From Vreelandella boliviensis LC1 (lineage in GTDB: Bacteria > Pseudomonadota > Gammaproteobacteria > Pseudomonadales > Halomonadaceae), in contig NZ_JH393257.1 of NCBI RefSeq assembly GCF_000236035.1, positions 1,716,684 through 1,763,446 of the forward strand: a DNA stretch of 46,763 nucleotides, written 5' to 3'. The position numbers and the translations under genes are program-made. Below, one piece after another: positions 18,777 to 26,834 of the stretch. Position 1 is the stretch's first letter. Each line of letters begins with the position of its first letter. Under the pieces are notes generated by a model. It saw nothing but the letters and a program-made list of their open reading frames with translations, ran no database searches and was not told the origin of the DNA.

Positions 18777-19634
18777 ATGAAAAAAATAGCTGCTTTGGCC
18801 TCCACGTTAAGCATTGGAGCACTTGCGTTAAGTGCTTCATTGACCGTTTCCGCTGCGGATTTAGACGAAATAGAGAGCCGTGGCTATATGAGCGTGGCCA
18901 CCGAAGATAACTACGCGCCGTTTAACTTTATGAGCGGCAGCGACCCGGACGGCTTTATCAAAGACATTTTGATTGAACTGGAGGAGTACGCTGACTTCGA
19001 AATCCGCCAGGATATTTTGCCCTGGACAGGGCTGCTAGCATCGGTCTCGTCGGGCCAATACGACATGGCACTGACCGGCGCTTCGGTAACCGACGAACGC
19101 CTGAGGGTATTCAATTATGCACCGCCTTTTGGCTCCGCTCAGCACTTCTACATCAAGCGGGCGGGTGATGACCGTATCAATAGCGTTGCAGATTTAAGCG
19201 GTATGACGCTGGGCGTTCAAGCGGGCAGTGCACTGCTTTCGCGCCTGCCAGAGCTGGAGGTCATGCTGGAAGAGAGCGGTGGCGAGCTGGGCGACGTCAT
19301 GCAGTATGAAGCCTATCCAGAAATCTACGCTGATCTCGCCAATGGCCGGGTTGATTACGTTATCAACTCCATCGTGCCGGTGAATGACCTGATCAGTGAA
19401 CGCCCAGATGTGTTCGAAGCGGGCCAGGCCGTCTCCGGCCCAGGCTATGTGGCATGGCCGATGCCAAAAGACAGCCCCGAGCTGCTGGCCTATATCACCG
19501 ATTTTATGAGCCACCTGCGCGATTCCGGCCGCTTGGCCGAGCTACAGGAAAAATGGTTTGGCGAGTCCTTTGACGACCTGCCGACAACACCGATCACCTC
19601 AGTGGAAGAGTTCCACGAAATGGCCGGTATGTAA
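18777..19634 (+). CDS. Polar amino-acid ABC transporter, solute-binding protein (family 3)
   Basis: 285 residues from the ATG at 18777 (upstream AGGGGAT); a longer frame from 18702 places non-signal residues ahead of a clear signal peptide and was rejected. Residues 1-26 (MKKIAALAS... ending VSA) are the Sec signal. The mature protein is a PBPb/HisJ-type receptor: GYMSVATEDNYAPFNF, then QDILPWTGLLASVSSGQYDM, LTGASVTDER, GVQAGSALLS and AYPEIYADLANGRVDYVI. It binds an amino acid or small amine in the periplasm and docks on the two permeases downstream. A hairpin terminator follows the gene, as is common where binding protein must exceed the membrane subunits. Confidence 0.92.
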   Translation: MKKIAALASTLSIGALALSASLTVSAADLDEIESRGYMSVATEDNYAPFNFMSGSDPDGFIKDILIELEEYADFEIRQDILPWTGLLASVSSGQYDMALTGASVTDERLRVFNYAPPFGSAQHFYIKRAGDDRINSVADLSGMTLGVQAGSALLSRLPELEVMLEESGGELGDVMQYEAYPEIYADLANGRVDYVINSIVPVNDLISERPDVFEAGQAVSGPGYVAWPMPKDSPELLAYITDFMSHLRDSGRLAELQEKWFGESFDDLPTTPITSVEEFHEMAGM

Positions 19635-19648
19635 GTCACGCGTTCGCC

Positions 19649-19684
19649 AGTCGCCCAAACGTGTTAGCTGGGCGGCTGTTTTTT
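19649..19684 (+). terminator. Intra-operon attenuator/terminator after the binding-protein gene
   Basis: AGTCGCCCA (19649-19657) pairs with TGGGCGGCT (19669-19677), nine pairs with one G-T, an 11-base loop, then GTTTTTTT. It lies between the binding-protein gene and the first permease of the same operon, so partial read-through is expected. Confidence 0.75.
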
Positions 19685-19723
19685 TGAGCGAATCGGTTTT
19701 CTTACCAAGCCTAGGGGGTGAGC

Positions 19724-20365
19724 ATGGACAGTGGCGCTTGGGGGCTCCTCATTCAGGGTGCCTGGACAACGCTTTGGATATCCGGCATATCCATTGCCAT
19801 TGGTGTGGTAATGGGATTGCTGATTGCGTTGCTCAGGGTGGCAAAAATACCCGTTCTGCATCAGTTGCTAGGCGTTTATATTAGCCTGGCGAGAGCCACG
19901 CCACTGGTGACGCTGGTGCTATTTATCTTCTTAACCGCACCGACCATGGGCGTTAATCTCAACCGCAATGTAGCCGGTATTATTGCGCTAACTCTGAATA
20001 CCACTGCCTTTAACGCCGAAATTTGGCGCTCTGCGTTTAACAACTTCTCTAAAGAGCAGCGTGAAGCGGCCTTGGCCATTGGCATGACGCCATGGGTCTA
20101 TTTCCGCCGAATTATGCTGCCGCAAATTACCATTACCAGCCTGCCGGGATTGGTGAATGAGATGTCGTTTCTGATTAAAGGCAGCCCCGCCATTGCGGTG
20201 ATCGGCGTAGTCGACCTGACCCGTGTGACCAATCGTATTTCAGCAGTTACCTACGACCCTCTACCGCCGATTTTAGCGGCCGCAGCGCTGTATATGCTGA
20301 TTATCAGTCTGCTGGTATGGCTTCAACGCGTGGCCGAGCGCAAAGCCAGCCGATTGGCCGTTTAG
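19724..20365 (+). CDS. Polar amino-acid ABC transporter permease 1
   Basis: 213 residues from the ATG at 19724, which has AGGGGGTGA directly upstream; the GTG six bases earlier lies in that ribosome-binding sequence. It is a HisM/HisQ-type permease with about five membrane helices. The N-terminal block GAWTTLWISGISIAIGVVMG and the cytoplasmic EAA loop EAALAIGMTPWVYFRRIMLPQ contact the ATPase. It pairs with the second permease nine bases downstream to form the membrane channel. Confidence 0.92.
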   Translation: MDSGAWGLLIQGAWTTLWISGISIAIGVVMGLLIALLRVAKIPVLHQLLGVYISLARATPLVTLVLFIFLTAPTMGVNLNRNVAGIIALTLNTTAFNAEIWRSAFNNFSKEQREAALAIGMTPWVYFRRIMLPQITITSLPGLVNEMSFLIKGSPAIAVIGVVDLTRVTNRISAVTYDPLPPILAAAALYMLIISLLVWLQRVAERKASRLAV

Positions 20366-20374
20366 GGAGCCTTT

Positions 20375-21040
20375 ATGAGCAATTGGGACATTCTGTGGTC
20401 GTCTTATGACGTATTTTTAAGCGGTTTTTATAACACCTTAAAGCTATTTGGTTTATCCGCCGTGCTGGCTTTTTTAATGGGCAGCGGCATGGTGTTTTTA
20501 TTGGAGGGTTCCCGCCCACGGTTAAAGATCCCGCTAAGGATATTCATCGATGGCATGCGAATGCTGCCATTTTTGATTCTGGCCTATTTACTCTATTACG
20601 GCCTGCCCAGCGCAGGAATTCGCATGAGCGCCTGGACGGCCGGGATTATTGCGTTAGTGATCTATCACGGCGCTTACTTTGCGGAAATTTTGCGCGGCTG
20701 CCGCGCCACCTTTGCCCAAGGGCAGGTAGAGGCTGCAATCGCTCAAGGATTTTCGCAGCCCAAGATGTTTCTGCGCATTATCTTGCCGCAACTGATTTTG
20801 AAAACCCGCGGCTTGTTGGGCAACCAATTGATTATCCTGCTCAAAGACACTGCCTTTCTGGTGATTATCACCGTGCGCGAGCTCACCGCGGCGGCGAGCA
20901 GCCTGTCGAGTACCTACTTTATTCCCATGGAAGCATTCATCGTGGTGATCGGTTTCTACTGGCTAATCAGTATTGGTTTAGAACTATTTATCAAAATGAT
21001 TGGCCGTTTTGGCGCCAAGCGAGGATTCGAAAATGCCTGA
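20375..21040 (+). CDS. Polar amino-acid ABC transporter permease 2
   Basis: 221 residues. Same family as permease 1: GFYNTLKLFGLSAVLAFLMG near the start, FIDGMRMLPFLILAYLLYYG in the middle and the EAA loop EAAIAQGFSQPKMFLRIILPQ. It forms the heterodimeric channel with permease 1. The start follows the previous stop by nine bases with AGGGAG upstream, and its end overlaps the ATPase start by eight bases, so all three are one translational unit. Confidence 0.92.
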   Translation: MSNWDILWSSYDVFLSGFYNTLKLFGLSAVLAFLMGSGMVFLLEGSRPRLKIPLRIFIDGMRMLPFLILAYLLYYGLPSAGIRMSAWTAGIIALVIYHGAYFAEILRGCRATFAQGQVEAAIAQGFSQPKMFLRIILPQLILKTRGLLGNQLIILLKDTAFLVIITVRELTAAASSLSSTYFIPMEAFIVVIGFYWLISIGLELFIKMIGRFGAKRGFENA

Positions 21041-21809
21041 GACCGCCGCTGTTAGTATTCGTAATCTTTCCAAAAGCTTCGATGGCACCGAAGTGCTGCG
21101 GGATGTGTCGCTAGAAGTACAGCCCGGCGAAGTGGTCAGTATTTTGGGCTCATCGGGGTCGGGTAAATCTACCCTGCTACGCTGCATTAACTGGCTCGAA
21201 CAGCCAGATCGAGGCGACATCCGTATTGATGGCGATCGTATCGGCGTTAGCGACACCGGAAAACCAATGTCGCGCCGTGAGTTGGCAGGTATGCGCGCGC
21301 GCTTGGGAATGGTGTTTCAGGGCTTTAACCTCTGGCCTCATTTAAGCGTGTTGCGCAATGTCACTGAGGCGCCTATTCATGTCCAAGGCTTGAGCAAAGC
21401 CGAGGCTGAAGAGCGGGCTATGGCGCTGCTCGAAAAAGTCGGTATGGCCGATAAACGCGAGCAGTACCCCTACACGCTTTCCGGCGGGCAAAAGCAGCGG
21501 GTAGCGATTGCGCGGGCGCTCGCTATGCAGCCCAAGGTGATGCTGTTCGATGAGCCCACTTCAGCCCTTGACCCAGAGCTGGTAGGGGAAGTGCTTGGGG
21601 TGATCAAAGACCTCTCCAAAGAAGGCTACACCATGGTGTTGGTGACCCACGAGATGGAATTTGCTCGGGCAGTCTCCGATCAGGTGGTCTTTCTGGATAA
21701 AGGCATCATTATTGAAAAATCCCACCCCAGCGAGTTCTTTGAGAACCCTAAAACCGATCGAGTAAGGCGCTTCCTGGAAATTGAAGCGCCTACGGTGCCT
21801 ACGGTATAG
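21033..21809 (+). CDS. Polar amino-acid ABC transporter ATP-binding protein
   Basis: 258 residues from the ATG at 21033 (GAGGA upstream), inside the end of permease 2. It shows Walker A GSSGSGKS (about 39-46), Q-loop [12 protein letters not shown], signature LSGGQKQR, Walker [15 protein letters not shown] and switch histidine in LVTHEMEFA, the GlnQ/HisP pattern. It powers import by hydrolysing ATP at the cytoplasmic face. It is the last gene of the four-gene uptake operon and ends 16 bp from the convergent FAD-oxidase gene. Confidence 0.95.
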   Translation: MPETAAVSIRNLSKSFDGTEVLRDVSLEVQPGEVVSILGSSGSGKSTLLRCINWLEQPDRGDIRIDGDRIGVSDTGKPMSRRELAGMRARLGMVFQGFNLWPHLSVLRNVTEAPIHVQGLSKAEAEERAMALLEKVGMADKREQYPYTLSGGQKQRVAIARALAMQPKVMLFDEPTSALDPELVGEVLGVIKDLSKEGYTMVLVTHEMEFARAVSDQVVFLDKGIIIEKSHPSEFFENPKTDRVRRFLEIEAPTVPTV

Positions 21810-21824
21810 AAGGCACTAGCGTGA

Positions 21825-23135
21825 TCAGACGCCGAGCTTGTCGCGCAGGCCATACCACCATGAGCCGATAACAGAGTAGGGCACACGGAAGGTTCGGCCG
21901 CCGGGGAAGGGGTACCAGGGCAGGCCGGCAAACACATCAAAGCGTTTGAGATCACCGTCGATCGCCTCGGAGAGAATGCGCCCGAAGGTGTGCGTGCCGG
22001 TTACGCCATGCCCGCTATAGCCATGGGCAAAATAGGTGTTGTCGTTGATCCGACCCATTTGCGGCACTCGGGTGAACGATAGCGCGAAATTGCCACTCCA
22101 TGAATAATCGATCTGGATGTCTTTGAGCTCTGGAAAGATCTTGTAAAGATTGCGGCTTAGCTTGTTCTGAATATTCAGGTCGCTGGTGCCGCCATAGACC
22201 GATCCACCGCCAATCAGCAGGCGCTTGTCCGCCGATAGCCGATAGTAATCCGGGATATAGCGAATATCTTCGACACAGTGGTCAGTGGGTAAAAGGCGGT
22301 TTGCGAGTTCTTCACCCAGTGGGCGCGTTGCCATTATCTGTGTGGTGACTGGCATCACTCGCCAAGTAAGTGTTGGCACAACGCCACCAAGATACGCATT
22401 GCCACAGATCACCAGGGTCTTGCAGGTCATTTGCCCCGTAGCAGTCTGCACGACGGGCCGCGCTGCGGTCGTATCCACCGAGGTGACCGGTGACATTTCA
22501 TAGATCGTGCCACCAAGACGCTCAATAGCCGCAGCCTCACCGAGGGCCAGGTTCAGCGGGTGAATATGGCCTCCCTTATGATCGACCTGACCGCCGATAT
22601 AGCGGTCTGTTTTGATATGTTGACGAATCCCATCGCGATCAAGAATGTCCTGGCAGGTGATGCCGTAGCGTTCCCATAGTTTCTGACGTGCTTCGAGTTC
22701 GCGCATATCGGCCGGGGTGATAGCGGCGAGGATATTACCTTTCTTTAGATCGCAGTCGATAGCGTAGGTAGCGGCCCTTTCACGGATGATATCGCCGCCC
22801 TCGGTTACCAGGCTGGCAACAAAGCGAGCAGTATCCTCTCCGAATTGCCCACCGATTTTCTTCAGACTGGCATTCAGCCCGTTGACGATCTGCCCACCGT
22901 TGCGCCCCGAGGCGCCCCAGCCAACCCGCGCGCCTTCGATAATCGCGACACTATAGCCCTTCTCAGCTAAGTGCAGCGCCGTGGATAGACCGGTAAAACC
23001 GGCGCCAATAACACACACATCAGCTTCCTGGTGGCCAACTAGCGCTGGCCGTTCCGGGCTTGGGTTTGCTGTAGCGGCATAAAGACTACCGGTATGTTCG
23101 CCAGTGCCAGCATAAGACTTATTCATCGCGCTCAT
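21825..23135 (-). CDS. FAD-dependent amine oxidoreductase, PuuB/OrdL-like (DAO family)
   Basis: 436 residues from the ATG at 23135, with GGAGGG five bases upstream; an in-frame TTG at 23147 is inside that sequence. The dinucleotide fold is at VCVIGAGFTGLSTALHLAEK (GAGFTG 44-49), followed by RVGWGASGRNGGQIVNG, the strong PuuB/OrdL signature, and near the C terminus YFAHGYSGHGVTGTHTFGR. Members oxidise secondary amines or gamma-glutamyl-putrescine with O2 to an aldehyde and free amine. An aminotransferase and aldehyde dehydrogenase nearby fit such a product. No glutamyl-polyamine ligase (PuuA) is present, so the substrate is open. It is divergent from a GntR gene and preceded by a relative of the TGCGATCGCA palindrome (23167-23178). 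Confidence 0.85.
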   Translation of the reverse strand: MSAMNKSYAGTGEHTGSLYAATANPSPERPALVGHQEADVCVIGAGFTGLSTALHLAEKGYSVAIIEGARVGWGASGRNGGQIVNGLNASLKKIGGQFGEDTARFVASLVTEGGDIIRERAATYAIDCDLKKGNILAAITPADMRELEARQKLWERYGITCQDILDRDGIRQHIKTDRYIGGQVDHKGGHIHPLNLALGEAAAIERLGGTIYEMSPVTSVDTTAARPVVQTATGQMTCKTLVICGNAYLGGVVPTLTWRVMPVTTQIMATRPLGEELANRLLPTDHCVEDIRYIPDYYRLSADKRLLIGGGSVYGGTSDLNIQNKLSRNLYKIFPELKDIQIDYSWSGNFALSFTRVPQMGRINDNTYFAHGYSGHGVTGTHTFGRILSEAIDGDLKRFDVFAGLPWYPFPGGRTFRVPYSVIGSWWYGLRDKLGV

Positions 23136-23166
23136 AATACCCTCCAATGCAATACGTTGTTGTTAA

Positions 23167-23178
23167 ATGTGATAGCAT
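23167..23178. promoter_or_regulatory. Degenerate copy of the cluster palindrome upstream of the FAD oxidase
   Basis: ATGTGATAGCAT resembles ATGCGATCGCAT, the form of the palindrome at 27780-27791, in 10 of 12 positions, and forms AAATG-TGATAG-CATTT with its flanks. It lies 31 bp before the FAD-oxidase start, suggesting a common GntR/FCD regulator. Weak on its own. Confidence 0.4.
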
Positions 23179-23200
23179 TTTTGATATAGTGATACTTATA

Positions 23201-23233
23201 AGGCTTGTGTTAAGCTCGTGTCAAGCTTGTGTC
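23201..23233. repeat. 11-bp tandem repeat, three copies
   Basis: Three near-identical 11-bp units with consensus AAGCTTGTGTC (23201-23211, 23212-23222, 23223-23233), in the gap between the FAD oxidase and the GntR gene. The 11-bp phase places each unit on about the same face of the helix. Confidence 0.75.
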
Positions 23234-23258
23234 AAAAAGGCGCAATGCTATGATCGGG

Positions 23259-23313
23259 AAAGTTGATAAAGAGTTAATGAAAAGTTAATTAAAAGTTAAT
23301 TAAAAGGTGAGGA
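23259..23313. repeat. Second 11-bp tandem repeat, five units ending in the ribosome-binding site
   Basis: Consecutive 11-bp units at 23259, 23270, 23281, 23292 and 23303 with consensus AAAGTTAATTA. The middle two are identical, and the last (AAAGGTGAGGA) contains the likely Shine-Dalgarno of the GntR gene. Copy number could tune spacing of promoter elements. Confidence 0.75.
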
Positions 23314-23318
23314 AAGCA

Positions 23319-24044
23319 TTGAGCAAAAAGCTGAATGGACGACAGCAGATGGATCAGACAGCCCCTTCTATTCCGGATGTCACATACACCGCTGACATGA
23401 CGACACAGGAACATGCCTATTTACGTTTGCGCCAAGCGATCATGGTGGGTGCTTTCCCGCCGGGCCATAGGTTAACGATTCGTGGGTTGGCGCTGGATTT
23501 AGGGCTTTCACAAACGCCGATCCGTGAAGCAGTGCGCAGGCTTTGCTCTGAAAACGCGATTGAGGTGCTGGGCAATCGTCGTCTTCGTGTACCCATGATG
23601 ACGGCTGGGCGTTTTGAGGAGCTTATTCAGCTGCGCACCGTGTTGGAACTGCATGCCGCCGCGCGCAGCTTGCCGCATGTCTCGGATATTGTGATCGACC
23701 GCATGGCGGTGATCGACACTGAGCTTGATGGTGCCGTTGTGGCCAATGACCCGGTGGAGATGACGCGCCTCAACCAGGCATTTCACCGGGCGTTGTACTG
23801 TCTTAACCCTGATCAGGCGGTCATGCCACTGGTTGAGAGCATATGGCTTCAGCTAGGCCCGTTTCAGCGTCAGATGATGTCGACACACAAAACGCATTAC
23901 TGTATCGACCGGCACAAAGAAATACTGGCGGCGTTAAGACAACGAACACTAGAAACACTGTCCCAGGCGCTGGTGGCCGATATTCAAGAGGGCCTGGCCC
24001 TGGCAGGGAAAGATGCATTTCGCGAAACGCAGGTGCCTGCCTGA
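23319..24044 (+). CDS. GntR-family (FadR/FCD type) regulator 1
   Basis: 241 residues if the TTG at 23319 is used (GGTGAGG six bases upstream); a GTG at 23307 and ATG codons at 23349 and 23397 are alternatives. The winged helix reads AYLRLRQAIMVGAFPPGHRL and LALDLGLSQTPIREAVRRL, typical GntR. The C-terminal all-helical FCD domain has ELIQLRTVLELHAA, NQAFHRALY and SIWLQLGPFQRQM, with Asp/His residues of the kind that bind metal plus a carboxylate ligand. It is divergent from the FAD oxidase and is related to the second GntR at 24070-24744. A local repressor for the catabolic island is likely. Confidence 0.88.
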   Translation: MSKKLNGRQQMDQTAPSIPDVTYTADMTTQEHAYLRLRQAIMVGAFPPGHRLTIRGLALDLGLSQTPIREAVRRLCSENAIEVLGNRRLRVPMMTAGRFEELIQLRTVLELHAAARSLPHVSDIVIDRMAVIDTELDGAVVANDPVEMTRLNQAFHRALYCLNPDQAVMPLVESIWLQLGPFQRQMMSTHKTHYCIDRHKEILAALRQRTLETLSQALVADIQEGLALAGKDAFRETQVPA

Positions 24045-24069
24045 GACATGTCGCTTAGCCGGTGATGAA

Positions 24070-24744
24070 CTATTCAAACTGACCGTTCTCCATCAGGAAG
24101 GCATGCCCATCGCGGATGTCGCGGGTTAACAGCTCGACGACTCCCTCGCTGTCCCTATCTTCAAGGCACTTGACGATCTCGTCGTGATAATCAAGTTCGA
24201 GGATTCCGCGCAGGTCATTGTCAAACTGCCCGCTGAACTGGCGCAGAAACGGCCCGACTTGTAGCCACAGCGTCTCAATCAGGAACAACAAGGAGGGAGA
24301 GCCACACGCCGCATAGATCGCGAATTTGAAATCGTGATTGTGGTAGAGGTAGGCGTCGATGTCCTGATCTTCTGCGGCGGCGGTCAATGCCACGGCTACC
24401 TGCCGCAGCTTGAGAAGCCCGCCCCGGTCCAGCTGCTCAACGGCCTGACGCGCGGCGGCGGGTTCGCAGACCAGCCGCGTCGTCATAAGGTCGTCGAAAC
24501 GCGCCTTCGTCATGGCAGGCAACACCATCGAGCCATTGGGTAACTGTTCCAGGGCACGCAGGGCCTGCAGGCGCATTAGCGCCGAGCGCACAGGCATGTC
24601 GCTCGTCCCCAGCTCCTTAGCCAGTTTGCGTGAGGTCAGCTTGCGCCCCGGTGCAAGCTGACCTGACATGAGGGCGTGGCGTAGTCGTTCATAGACGACC
24701 TCGTGTAACGGCTGGGTTTCAACGGGAGCTAGGCCAATGGTCAT
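24070..24744 (-). CDS. GntR-family (FadR/FCD type) regulator 2
   Basis: 224 residues. N-terminal HTH: VYERLRHALMSGQLAPGRKL and LAKELGTSDMPVRSALMRL. FCD domain with TRLVCEPAAARQAVEQL, NHDFKFAIYAACG and TLWLQVGPFLRQF; the last block is nearly the same as SIWLQLGPFQRQM in regulator 1, so the two are paralogues. Its start overlaps the stop of the aminotransferase gene upstream as ATGA (24741-24744), making it the last gene of the minus-strand operon HCDH-racemase-aminotransferase-GntR. It probably autoregulates that operon; TGCGATCGCA is the candidate operator. Confidence 0.88.
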   Translation of the reverse strand: MTIGLAPVETQPLHEVVYERLRHALMSGQLAPGRKLTSRKLAKELGTSDMPVRSALMRLQALRALEQLPNGSMVLPAMTKARFDDLMTTRLVCEPAAARQAVEQLDRGGLLKLRQVAVALTAAAEDQDIDAYLYHNHDFKFAIYAACGSPSLLFLIETLWLQVGPFLRQFSGQFDNDLRGILELDYHDEIVKCLEDRDSEGVVELLTRDIRDGHAFLMENGQFE

Positions 24745-26126
24745 GCCAACAGTGCCTCCAGTTCGGGGGTTGCCGCGTCCAGTGCGCGCGCGTAGCGATC
24801 GACGGCCTCAATGATCTCGGCCTCGCTGATGGTCAGCGGTGGAGAAAAGGAAGTGACCGGCAGATACGGTAGTGCTCGGGTTAACACGCCTGCAGCGGTG
24901 GCATGTTTGGCGACGATCTTATGTGGGGCACTGGCTTTTGGGAAGCCTGAAAACTCGACGGCTGCCATCAGCCCCACGCCGCGAATATCACCAACGAACG
25001 GATTTTCTCCTACCCGGTTGCGCAGCGCTTTCAGCAAAACGGGGCCTAGTAGTGCCGCGCGTTCAGTCAGGTTTTCCTGCTCCATCACATCGAGATTGGC
25101 CAACGCAATCGCCGCACCGACTGGGTGGCCGGAATAGGTGAAGCCGTGCATCATAACGCCCATTTTCTCGGATGCGCCTTCGAATACGTCCCACATGCGC
25201 CGTGAAATAAGTGAGGCCGACATTGGAAAGTAGGCGCTGGTGAGCCCCTTAGCGAGCGACACGATATCCGGGCGAAGGCCATAGGTGCCGGAGCCGAACC
25301 AGTTGCCAGTCCGGCCAAAGCCGGTGATCACCTCATCGGCGATGAGTAGAATATCGTGGCGCTTGAGAACCTCTTGGAGCTTCTCGAAATAACCCTTGGG
25401 CGGCAGGAACACGCCGCCAGTCCCCATGACCGGCTCGGCGATGAAAGCGCCGATGGTGTCGGCGCCTTCCCGTGTGATCATCTCTTCCAGCTCGGCGATC
25501 AAGCGGTCGGTAAACGCTACCTCGCTTTCACCCTCCTTGCCAAAGGTGAAATAGTGCGGGCAACCGGTGTGCAGTACGTTGGCCAGCGGCATATCAAACG
25601 CGGTGTGATAGGACTTGATCCCCGTCAAGCTGCCTGAGGCCAGCGTCAGACCATGATAAGCCCCTTCGCGAGCGATGATCTTTTTCTTCGCGGTTTTGCC
25701 ACGCAGATTATGGTAATAGTTCATCAGCTTGATGGCCGTGTCGTTGGCGTCTGAGCCTGAGTTGCCGAAGAACACCCGCGCCATGTCTGAACCGGGTACC
25801 GTACTGCGAAACAGGTTCAGCAGGCGGTCGGCCAGACGAATGGTCGGCTCTGCGGCGGCACCCCCAAAACAGTGCTGAAAGCTGAGCTGCTGCATCGCTT
25901 CCGCGCCTGCCTGCACCAACTCTTTGCGGCCATAGCCGACGTTCACACACCAAAGCCCAGCGCCCATATCAAGCAGCGTTTCCCCGTTGTCTCGGGTGAC
26001 CGTAACGCCATTGGCGGAGGTGTAGATCGCTGGCCCATTTTTTTGCAGGTCGCTGATTGAGCTGACCGGATGAAAATGGCTCTCCTGGTCCATCTGAGCG
26101 AGGGAGCGGGTTGTGCACTCATTCAT
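24741..26126 (-). CDS. Class III PLP-dependent aminotransferase, SpuC-like
   Basis: 461 residues. Class III features: VFFGNSGSDANDTAIKL, REGAYHGLTLASGSLTG, LLIADEVITGFGRTGNWFG and the Schiff-base lysine K293 in SLAKGLTSAYFPMSA. The closest type is the putrescine/omega-amino acid:pyruvate aminotransferase group (SpuC-like). AAAGGA lies about nine bases before the ATG at 26126. Within the island it probably turns an amine into an aldehyde for the aldehyde dehydrogenase at 28.8 kb, or aminates/deaminates a keto acid made by the dehydrogenases. It is only distantly similar to the aminotransferase at 15.7 kb, so it is not a recent duplicate. Confidence 0.85.
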   Translation of the reverse strand: MNECTTRSLAQMDQESHFHPVSSISDLQKNGPAIYTSANGVTVTRDNGETLLDMGAGLWCVNVGYGRKELVQAGAEAMQQLSFQHCFGGAAAEPTIRLADRLLNLFRSTVPGSDMARVFFGNSGSDANDTAIKLMNYYHNLRGKTAKKKIIAREGAYHGLTLASGSLTGIKSYHTAFDMPLANVLHTGCPHYFTFGKEGESEVAFTDRLIAELEEMITREGADTIGAFIAEPVMGTGGVFLPPKGYFEKLQEVLKRHDILLIADEVITGFGRTGNWFGSGTYGLRPDIVSLAKGLTSAYFPMSASLISRRMWDVFEGASEKMGVMMHGFTYSGHPVGAAIALANLDVMEQENLTERAALLGPVLLKALRNRVGENPFVGDIRGVGLMAAVEFSGFPKASAPHKIVAKHATAAGVLTRALPYLPVTSFSPPLTISEAEIIEAVDRYARALDAATPELEALLA

Positions 26127-26138
26127 GATGCAGTCCTT

Positions 26139-26834
26139 TCAAGACGATGCAACCAGCCGGCGCAGCGCGCGGACGGAGCTGTCTGGGGTTGTAATGATGG
26201 GGCAGTCGACGTGAGGCTGCAGGGCTTTTGCGGCACGTGCCAAGCTAAATTGACCGAGCAAGATAACATCCTGCGCGCCAAGGTTATTACAGACGGATAA
26301 AACCGCGGCATCATGCCCAGCGCCGTCACCCGCTTTGAGCGCGGCGAGCGCGCCCTCGGCCAATATGGGCGTGATATGGATCTGTTTGCCCTTCGCTTTT
26401 GCCATATCCTCAAGCTCTTGGGTCAATGATGGCAGCGAAGGTGCAAATGTGACGACCAGCGCAATGCGCGTGCTATTGCTCAACGCCTCTTCGAATGCAG
26501 CTTCGTTGGGGCGCAGCACGGGAATGGAAAGGTCGGCTTTAACCGCATCAATCGCGGGCCCGAAGGCTGAACAGGTAAACAGAATTGCCTGAGTATCTTG
26601 CGTGCCGTTGCCCGCCGCCGCGTAGCGCCCCAGTGTTAGGAAACGCTCCCTCATGGCTTGGTTTAGCGCGCCGGTCCGTGCCAGGTCGACCGCGAGGGAT
26701 GTATCGAGTAGATCGGCGGTTTGTGCTTCGGGCCATAACCGTGAGAACGCGTCGCGTATCGGGATAACCGATTCTTCGAGGGCATGGATAAGGCCGATGC
26801 GAGGGCTATTCGTAGATAGTGCTTGATTAGACAT
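26139..26834 (-). CDS. Aspartate/glutamate/hydantoin racemase superfamily protein
   Basis: 231 residues from the ATG at 26834 (AAGGAGG eight bases upstream), overlapping the end of the dehydrogenase gene by eight bases. The fold has two catalytic cysteines in pseudo-symmetrical positions: C88 in ILFTCSAFGPA and C182 in VLSVCNNLGAQD. Both are present, so racemase, maleate-isomerase-like or related proton-transfer chemistry is possible. PRIGLIHALEESVIPIRDAF at the start is typical of this group. The partner genes suggest it epimerises or isomerises a small carboxylate in the pathway; the substrate is unknown. Confidence 0.8.
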   Translation of the reverse strand: MSNQALSTNSPRIGLIHALEESVIPIRDAFSRLWPEAQTADLLDTSLAVDLARTGALNQAMRERFLTLGRYAAAGNGTQDTQAILFTCSAFGPAIDAVKADLSIPVLRPNEAAFEEALSNSTRIALVVTFAPSLPSLTQELEDMAKAKGKQIHITPILAEGALAALKAGDGAGHDAAVLSVCNNLGAQDVILLGQFSLARAAKALQPHVDCPIITTPDSSVRALRRLVASS

